Of a stretch of 64,000 nucleotides of DNA, positions 56,181 to 64,000 are shown one piece after another. The position numbers and the translations under genes are program-made. Position 1 is the first letter of the stretch; each line of letters begins with the position of its first letter. The notes under the pieces are model-generated. The model was not told the origin of the DNA. It did no database searches and saw only the letters and a list, made by a program, of their open reading frames with translations. Source of the DNA: Tenebrio molitor (lineage: Eukaryota; Arthropoda; Insecta; Coleoptera; Tenebrionidae); the NCBI RefSeq assembly GCF_963966145.1, contig NC_091049.1:4712001-4776000 (forward strand), given 5' to 3'.

Positions 56181-58380
56181 AACAGTTGACGCAGTTACTA
56201 ACAATAAACTCCTACTTGCACATTTATTATTACCACCATCACTGTTATTATCGTATTCATATTCATTATCTCCGACTCGCCTATCTCCACACTCTGACAT
56301 CTCATCTCACCTTTGACCCTCCCGGAATGGCAGTTTTTACGACCCGCTTCCCGATTTTTCTCGTGCGATTTCTATTGGTCAGAAGCAGCACCGCAAACTT
56401 TACGACATTAAACAAACCCAAAATATCTTTAATAAACCTCCTCGAAATAAATTTATGAAGAACAACCGCCGTTCTATTTACAGCGTTGCCGAGATGTTAT
56501 CCATTTTGCAAGCGCTGGTCATGATTATTCGCTAATTAACAGCAACAACCCATCAGATATCGCCGTTCAATTAACAGTCAGACACCGTTCGGCGAAAACG
56601 CTAATTACACAGATCTGCTGGAAGTGACGCGGTGATGATGAGCCCAGCAGATGGTTTCCGGCGGTGGATTCCGTTTCTATCTTGGATTACCATAAAATCA
56701 GAAATAAGTGGCACATATCTCGGCGATGTTCGCACAAAAACAAGATTTACGATTGGAAATGGCGAAAAACTTTCTAGCGTGGTGCTAATGGGAGGAATCG
56801 GCGATAATTGAAGCACAATAATTGAAACTTCTTCCTCGATCTTTCGGACACATTTTTCTAGTTTTAGACTGAACGAACAAAACTCATTAGGGACGCTGAT
56901 TCGATTCTAATTTTAGCGCTGGAAATTATGAATGGACTGGTCAAATTAAAACACAAATGGATGCTTAAAATCGCTGCATAATTTACGGCTTCTGACCCAC
57001 TTTGGATGTCTTTAACTAACGACGACGATAAAGTTCCGTCTGGTTGAATCAATGTTTATTTTAATTTTTCACGGGTCTCGCTAACAAAGACATTCTCCAC
57101 GGAACGAGGCACACAACATCTTGTTCAATTTGTTCGGAATTTGTTCAGATTTTCTTATCTTTGACGAACGTGACCGGTGTTATCACAAGAACCATGTACA
57201 GGTCAAGCTGGAGAGGTTTGTTCGTGTTAAATCGCGTTTTTGGACAAATTTTGCCCTCATAACCTCAAATTGCGACTGAAGGGATGACGCGCGGCGGAGG
57301 TGCCAACCGCGAAAGTGAAATTTTCAGGTTGGCGATGCTGCAACGGGTTGACGGTTGCTTCCGACTGTCAAATTATAAAAGATTCCGATTTTTATTGATA
57401 TATGCTCATGGCCTGCTGTATCGACAATCATTTTGAATCTGTCACCTTTTCACCAAACGTCAAATCAAAACATTTTCACTCGAATTTCGCAATTTCATTC
57501 GGAATTCGCAATTAAGGTTAGCACCTCAACTCGAGAATGTTATTGCGGTAACATCTCCGTCGGAATTCAAAAAACATGTTGCACTTTAAATCCATCTTTG
57601 ACTGATCCGTAAAAAATCTAACCTTCATCGTCGACTCCGTTAAACACATTTCCTTCGCTGCCATTCCGGTCCATGCAAATCTGGCCGAATTGGCGCTGTA
57701 CCGTAACAAAAACACCAATTAAAACAAAGTGTGCGGATCCAGTCAAGGTCGTCGATTTAATGATCGATCAAAAACCGTAAAATCATGCAAATGAGCGATC
57801 AGGTCCGCTAATGATCGCGCCGAATACCATTTGAACAACGGGGTGAAGCGGGGGTCACAGACACCGCACCAAAACAAAAACCTCGCCAAAGACTTAAAAA
57901 TACGAGCGGGTCAACGTATCGCCACAAATAAATCCAGTTTCCGACAGAAGTGACCGCTACTTGGATTACATAAAACCATAAAAGTGAACGTGGACACGAA
58001 AAAATCCTGCTGACTGGGTTACCGCCAGTGCTTTGTTACTACAACTTGAAGTTACAAATTGTAAAACAACGGGTTGAAATGTGTCAACGTGACCTTGCAT
58101 ACGCGGCGGATTCTGCGGTTTATTTATAAATGGGGATTGCGCCAGTGTGGCCGCCGCGATCGCCGGATTCGACCCCGGGTGAGTATATGGAAAGGCGGCG
58201 AAAATCAACTGACTTTTATCAAGTGGATCAGGACAAGTCGTTGCACTTTCTAATGGGATATTATGGTACGGTTCCAACCGGACAGCCTTGGCAATAACGG
58301 CCAGGATATCGCGGTACGAGAATGACAGCAGGAGGCCGGTTCTGACGACTTTTCCAAAAAATGATCAGCTTTTAAAGGTG
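56181..58380. other. Intergenic, no gene seen
   Basis: Less repetitive; 56450-57100 and 57700-58350 are more GC-balanced and could be regulatory. ORFs are under 105 aa without motifs. Confidence 0.4.
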
Positions 58381-58399
58381 CTTTGGTGAAAGAGTCGAT

Positions 58400-61110
58400 A
58401 AGGACTTCCGCCGAGACGAGAAGAACATGTCACGTGACGTGGGATGGCGCCAACGCGGCGCAAGTGAAGCTCGCCCGTGTGCTTCACGCTCCCGCAGATG
58501 TACTTTTCAATTCGGCAAAAAAGCACTTGGGGGATTGGACAGTTGTGTTATTATTATTATTTAATACACCTTCTTGAGCTCTACTACATTATCGGTTTAA
58601 ATGAGTGGTCATTATGGAGAAAGCTACTACATATTTGGTAGTTTTTGCTGTAAAGAATTCCTCACAAACATTACGTATTTCTTGTAACGAAATAATAAAT
58701 AAAAAAATGTCTACACGAACTTGAAAAAATCAAATATTTAAAGTAGAGAGATTCACGTGGAGAAGTACACGTCACGTGAGGTGGAGAGTACGAGATTAAA
58801 TGTCAATTGTAGGTCCGCCCACTCTTTTTACTGACGAAAGGGAAAATACAGTGCGGAACCACTCGGATTGTGACTCACTCAATTTGGAGCTTTACATATT
58901 TTAACCGAAAAGAACCTGTCACGTGTCATGGAGTTTTTGATAATGAAGAAACTCGAAGTGTAAAAAATACAAAAACAAATTCAAAACGTGTCAGTATTTG
59001 AAAAACAAATCAACTGCACTTGAAGGTTATTAAACGGAAATGACCTTAACTTTATTATCATGCATATGTACTTCTTGATTGAAAAACTACTTACAAACAA
59101 AATTTCTTTTAAAAATCATAATATCCACCGATTCACCTTTGTTTTGTTAAAAGCATTTTCTAATTTTGAATATGTAGAAATATATACAACTTATGGTGTA
59201 AAATTCCTGTTTGTGTAATTTATGACGTTTGAACAAGAAACTAGCTCAAAGTATGTTCCAGGTCACTGCTATAGCTTCAATGGTATATTTAATTGTAGAT
59301 TCTCCAGTGAGTTTATAATCAGAATCATTTTCATTCTCAACTAGATGTCCAACCGTTCTGAGTACACTCAAAACGAGAAGAACCTGTCACGTGATATTAA
59401 ACTAAGCAATTACAATGTAAGTTTCAGCTCCGCCCATCCACTTCTCAGTTTAAACAAATTCCTTTTCTTTCTTTTTATTGTGACGGAAATATTTTCTAAT
59501 TTCAAAAATAGAAGAAAAAAATAACAGTGATGTGTTTAACACCGAAAAATAGTCCAACAGTAGAATGTATTATAAATTTAAGGAGAAACAATTGATAAAA
59601 CTCGATTCTGACTCACCCAACAAGCGATATAACACTTCAAATATTTTATTTTAGATCTAGAAAGACACCAAACTTCTTCGAAAGGAGCTCCACTTCTTCA
59701 CTACACAAGCGACGACTCTGTGAGTAAATCAAAACGAGAAGAGCATATCACGTGGGTTCAAAAGTACTACTTACAATGGAAAATTTAGCTCCGCCCACCC
59801 ACTTCTCGTTTCAATCGTACATATTGTTTCAACCTTTTTTTACTACAAGTGTCATTGTAAAAAAAAATATCTGCTTATTCTACCAAAAACACATAAAAAA
59901 ACACTACTTAACAGTCAATTGCATGAACGAAAACGCACAATAGAAATCGTAAAATACCTCAAAAGTTTAGAAACTACTTGTTAATTGCTACTTAACACGT
60001 AGTAAAGTCACTAATCTTTAACTGTTGGTAGTAATCAGTTTTGATTTACAAAAAATAAAGTACCAACTGAACGGAAACTTGAACTGCGCATTTAATTGTT
60101 GCCGAAAAACTTCTCGACAGTTATGGCAAAGGTGTGGTACCAAATTGTGTATCTCCCATTGCCACCAACTTGATTTCGTTGTAGTTTTTTTTAGTTTTTT
60201 AGTCGTAATAAATTGCGCCGGTAGATACAGAAAAAATTAGATCAATTATTATAATTAGAGCCTCGAAGACAAATAAATTCCCGAAAGGCCCACATTCCAT
60301 ACTCGGTAAAAACAAATGCGAAAAAAATGGTAAAATCCGATTGGTCAAGCCCAGCTGTCAGTCAGTGTAGGAATGTACAGTTAACCATCAATACTCCTCT
60401 GCTGAAAATAGCTCGGGTAAATTATAAAACACAAGTTATTTATAATTTGTATGATAATTAATTCACGAACTACTTGTCTTAGGTAATCGATTGACGTTTT
60501 CAGTTGTTTTTGCGGCGCATTTTCGACGGTTGGCGCGCCTGTCCGTCAAAACGACCTGTCAAATTTCAGAAAACTGCGCCACCAACCGTGAAAACGCGTC
60601 CACCCCAGCCCATGTGTCCACTTCTTCGGTGAGTCTTCCTCCGGCGTGACGTTGCTCCCAAGCCGTGACCTTGAAGTTCCCCGAGCTATTTTCTAACGCC
60701 GCCGGCCCCGAATACCGCAAAACGTTATTTATACAGCGCACACCGAACCTCCGATCCCGTTGGTCGTCGATTGACCGTCAATTGACACGACTTAACCTCA
60801 ATTACAGCCAAATGCACCGATCATTTCCGAGTAGTATTTAAGTCGTCTCGGTTGGAAAGTAAAAGTTGACATTTCGTATCGCAACGCAAAGGTCACCGCC
60901 TGATGGGGAACAATCGAACAATGGGATCGCGGCCGTAGCGCGGGGGATGGGAGCAGACCGGAGCCCTCCTACGCCACTGGATTCCGAATTCGTGATGGCG
61001 TGCATGGCGACTGCGATCCCTCAACGTAAATGTCTAGTTTGTCGATTTAATCATGGGGGAGGAGGATCAGGAGGACTCGGGGGACATTATGTGTCACGTG
61101 AGGTCCAGTG
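58400..61110. repeat. Decayed repeats carrying GTCACGTGA E-boxes and CCGCCCA words
   Basis: GAGAAGAACMTGTCACGTGA-like segments occur at 58418, 58771, 58908, 59374 and 59738, with another GTCACGTGA at 61093. CTCCGCCCAYCCACTTCTC-like words follow at 58815, 59429 and 59790. Spacing of about 360-460 suggests old tandem units. GTCACGTGAC matches the CLEAR-type site bound by MITF/TFE factors; function is untested. Confidence 0.55.
60729..60736 (-). promoter_or_regulatory. Possible TATA box
   Basis: TATAAATA on the minus strand in GC-richer surroundings, upstream of a 60-aa minus ORF (60741-60559) with no known motif. Confidence 0.2.
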
Positions 61111-61890
61111 GCGTAACAAACCAGCAAAAATAATAATAATAATTACAATAATAATGATACATACCTAATTGTAATAATAACATTAATAGTCGCACTAACT
61201 ACTAATCCTGTGACGATATGTAAACATAATAATAATAATAATGACGACAACTATTAACAGTGCTGTTGGAATATTCCTTCAGTTTTTTTTTTATTAATTA
61301 TTGACAATTAAGAATATTTAAAGTGTGGAAAAAAGTGAATGTTTTCCCCGGAGCTACGACTAGATCTTACACTTCCTTCAAGTTATTGATCCTTACGTTA
61401 TCGATTTTTGATCACGTGACGGTATATTCCAGCAAATTCTTTTCATTGGTTTCATTCTACATATTTCTAGGCTACATTTTGTATTTGTGTGAAATGATTC
61501 GTATTAATTTCCATTTATAACTCGTTTAAAAGATACGACAATAAAGTGGATCGACATCCGGTTTTAAAAGCAGCAACTTCTGTAAAACTTGACACTTGCA
61601 AAACGAGACGCTAAATCACGGTTAGATTGAAATGTCAAAATTCGCCGAGGAAATTTTGTTTGTTTCGCAACTGACGAGAGCCATGTTCGCACCAGATAGG
61701 TATGTCAGTTTCGACAAATGACAGGTGACAGGTGTAATAAACACTAATAAACTATGAAAATCAAGTGGTGGATGATTTTCAAAAATTTTGTCAATTTTTA
61801 AATGAATTCACTTTAAGATGGCCGACTGAAGTCAAACTAATGTCAAAATTGATCGCAGTACCTTTGACATTAGTTAAGAAGTTTTTTGTG
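61111..61890. other. Intergenic, no gene seen
   Basis: Begins with an AATAATAATAAT-type microsatellite (about 61128-61250). Confidence 0.4.
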
Positions 61891-61891
61891 T

Positions 61892-62990
61892 TCTAACCTT
61901 GAATTGTCAAAAGGACACCAAAGCCAAAAAAAACGTAAAAACAAATTAAGTAATATTCTTTTGTTTTATCGTGGTCGGCCATGAATGTCAATCAAAATTT
62001 ACAGATTTTCCAGTAACCGTCAAACTTTTTTAAATTTCTTCACAGGTTACAGTAACATTTGCCTTTTGACATATTACCAATTTTCAAATGAATAACTGTA
62101 GTAAAAATATGAAAACTGTCACTTTCGACCAACCCCAAAGCCCCAAAACCTCCAAGTCGCGGTCAAAACAATTGCAAATGTCATTGTGGTCATCACAATT
62201 GTATTATCTGTCATTTTGTGACTGACATGACGCATCAATATTGAGACAACAATGGAGCATCAACTAAGGACTTGCACGATGCACGGCCAACGTGTGGTAT
62301 TTTTACCTCGTGTTACATGTCAAGCTTGAGGAACGTGACATAATTAGCATTGCTGAAGGACAATCAAGTAAGCTACATACGAAATATTTTTTTAATAGTG
62401 TCATACTGTCAAAATGTGTCAGAACCCCCTTGATCGTGAAGTGTTTATTAAAATGAGCAATCGAGATTCATAAAATGATACAAAAGGACCCACAAAGTTT
62501 TAACCTTGAGAGCTGTCAAAATGCCAACAACAATCACAGTCAAATTACATACTAGATGGTTCAGTTTTACCACAGTGGGCCATGAATGTCGTCTGGAATT
62601 TAACAACTTTCAAACGTTTTTGAATTTTATCGTTATTAGAATCTGTCATTTGTGACTAACAAAATAATAAACTCAAATCGAACAATTGAATTTTGATTGA
62701 CATTTGGTAAAATTCAAAGCCTACTAAACGCACGAATTCACTGCAGCTGTTGAATTTCTGGCAACGGTCATTGTTGTCGTCATTTTTTGATTGACGTGTG
62801 ACGTAAGAGAGTTACCACAACAATTGAGCATCAAACGGCGACGTTCCAAATTCCATCGCCGCCTAGATCTTGCATTTGCAAGTAGTTTTGTAATTTGTCG
62901 AGCTTCAAGAATGTGACACAAATAATTGGAATCACTGAAGACGACAATCGAGTGAGCTATGGAAGTGAATTTTTGTAATGGAAGACATAA
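61892..62990 (+). repeat. Two-copy tandem duplication of about 0.6 kb
   Basis: CTAACCTTGAATTGTCAAAA (61893) parallels 62500, GGCCATGAATGTC (61978) parallels 62579, and CAATGGAGCATCAA (62247) parallels 62821. Offsets are 574-606. Copies are well diverged. Confidence 0.6.
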
Positions 62991-63722
62991 ACAAAAATTA
63001 ACGAACGTCGTGGAGATAACAATTTTCATAATTACGGGTATGGAAAAATGAATGGTAAGTGATGCCATACTAATTAGTCGTGATACCAACACGATTAATC
63101 AAAATATGAGCGTGTAATTAAGTTGTGAATTGCGATTCACAAGTAAGGGGCTCCCTTCAGGGATAATTCTAACGTGACTAGATCCGTTGTAAAAAGTAAC
63201 TGGGAAGGGGGCTCCGGGGCCGTAAACCGGCCCATGAGCGTTTTCCCGGATCCGTTTTTTCCTCCGGGCCGCAATTAAAGCGGAATGTTTTTACGAGCCC
63301 GTTCGGTTGATTGCGTCGCCGAACAAAAGCTCTTTGAAGCCGGGGTGAAACTCAACAAGTGCAGCCACTCGTGCACAGCAAAAAACCCCAAACAAAAACA
63401 TCTGCCTAGCGGGCATCTGGCCACCATGGCCTACCAGGACCGTTGCGATCTCAGGCGCAAATGATCGCACAAAAACACTGATTAGAAAGTATCAATCAAT
63501 TAAAACAAAATATCGGCGATCGGCCGATAAAAATCCGTTGTTCTTTTGTTCGTCGGGTACCCGCCGGTACCACCCGAAACCACGGGAAAAACTCCGACGT
63601 CACGGTTCCCATCACGTGTCACACCACCCCGGCCGCCTATGATTGATACTTTCCGGTTGGGGTTATTGTTTGGCGGTTGCCAACGCAACGGCGCCGATTT
63701 ATTCGTAACAAGTGACACTCAC
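62991..63722. other. Intergenic or intronic to the right-edge gene
   Basis: No ORF with support. If the exon at the right edge is real, this is its downstream intron. Confidence 0.35.
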
Positions 63723-64000
63723 CTCGGCCTCCGGATGTCCAGATCCGCAAGAACCGATGGTTAACTCATCTCCCATCCAGGTTAGGTTTTGCACACAGCA
63801 CTCTTGATGTGGAACGCGGCCGACACTGTTCTCCCAGCCGTGGGAACCTAGCAACTGACCATTGTTGCTGTTCAACTTGAAGACTTCTTGGAACGGCGGA
63901 CTCGAGTTCGGGGGGCGGCGCATGCGCTCTCTCCCAAAGCTTTTTCGGCGTTCTTCCGAAGGGCCGCGGCGGAAGACGCGCAGGATGCGGTGCGGTTGAC
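63723..64000 (-). CDS. Coding exon of an unrecognised gene, runs off the right edge
   Basis: The minus-strand frame is open from the window edge to a strong donor (CCGAG|GTGAGTG) at 63722. It reads QPHRILRVFRRGPSEERRKS, an FGRERMRRPPNSSPPFQEVF segment, then LLGSHGWENSV and HQECCVQNLTWMGDELTIG, ending SGHPEAE. An in-frame Met lies at 63923 but the frame is open upstream of it, so this is either an internal exon or the start may be upstream. GC and codon use are far more protein-like than the flanks. I do not recognise the family. The next exon should lie at lower coordinates, in phase 0; none was identified. Confidence 0.55.

Noticed and set aside
58383..58577. 64-aa ORF over the first E-box repeat
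   Set aside because: Covers a repeat motif and has no protein-like conservation between units.

Overview
This is an insect nuclear window, most likely from a beetle. The evidence is spliced genes with very short introns (45-50 nt), an AT-rich intergenic background full of TGTCAAA-type words, dense Tc1/mariner-type MITEs ending in CAGGGTG, an insect errantivirus-like LTR element, a non-LTR retrotransposon, a hAT-type element, and a short CTGAC run that matches the beetle-type telomere repeat TCAGG. The beetle assignment is inference. No bacterial operons, CRISPR arrays, rRNA or tRNA genes were seen.

Layout. 1-0.7 kb: a decayed ORF from a repetitive transposon-associated family. 1.3-9.3 kb: a nested stack of elements. 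A hAT-type element (1341-9305, 8-bp target duplication) contains a non-LTR retrotransposon (1560-7639, 12-bp duplication). That element's 5' leader contains a 1.57-kb element with 50-bp inverted ends (1739-3310, TTAAA duplication), which itself appears to carry a small pogo/Tigger-like element. 9.4-9.9 kb: a short repetitive ORF, probably a pseudogene with one nonsense codon. 10.4-31.5 kb: a minus-strand cluster of GT92 (DUF23) glycosyltransferase genes with three intact copies (497, 501 and 541 aa) and two broken copies, spread apart by MITEs and foldback elements. 31.5-38.8 kb: intergenic DNA with two motif arrays and CpG-rich stretches. 38.9-40.3 kb: a three-exon amnionless gene on the plus strand, the membrane anchor of the cubilin endocytic receptor. 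42.07-48.06 kb: an errantivirus-like element with identical LTRs and a 4-bp target duplication, inserted in an old degenerate array. 48-63.7 kb: long non-coding sequence holding several further decayed arrays. 63.7 kb to the end: an unrecognised coding exon on the minus strand running off the window.

How the genes relate. The GT92 genes are probably type II Golgi enzymes that arose by tandem duplication; genes A and B share an intron, 5' layout and 3' flank. Amnionless acts separately, at the plasma membrane, in protein uptake. The most unusual single object is the LTR element: it keeps gag, protease, integrase and env frames but has lost reverse transcriptase and most of RNase H by an in-frame deletion, yet its LTRs look identical, suggesting recent mobilisation in trans.
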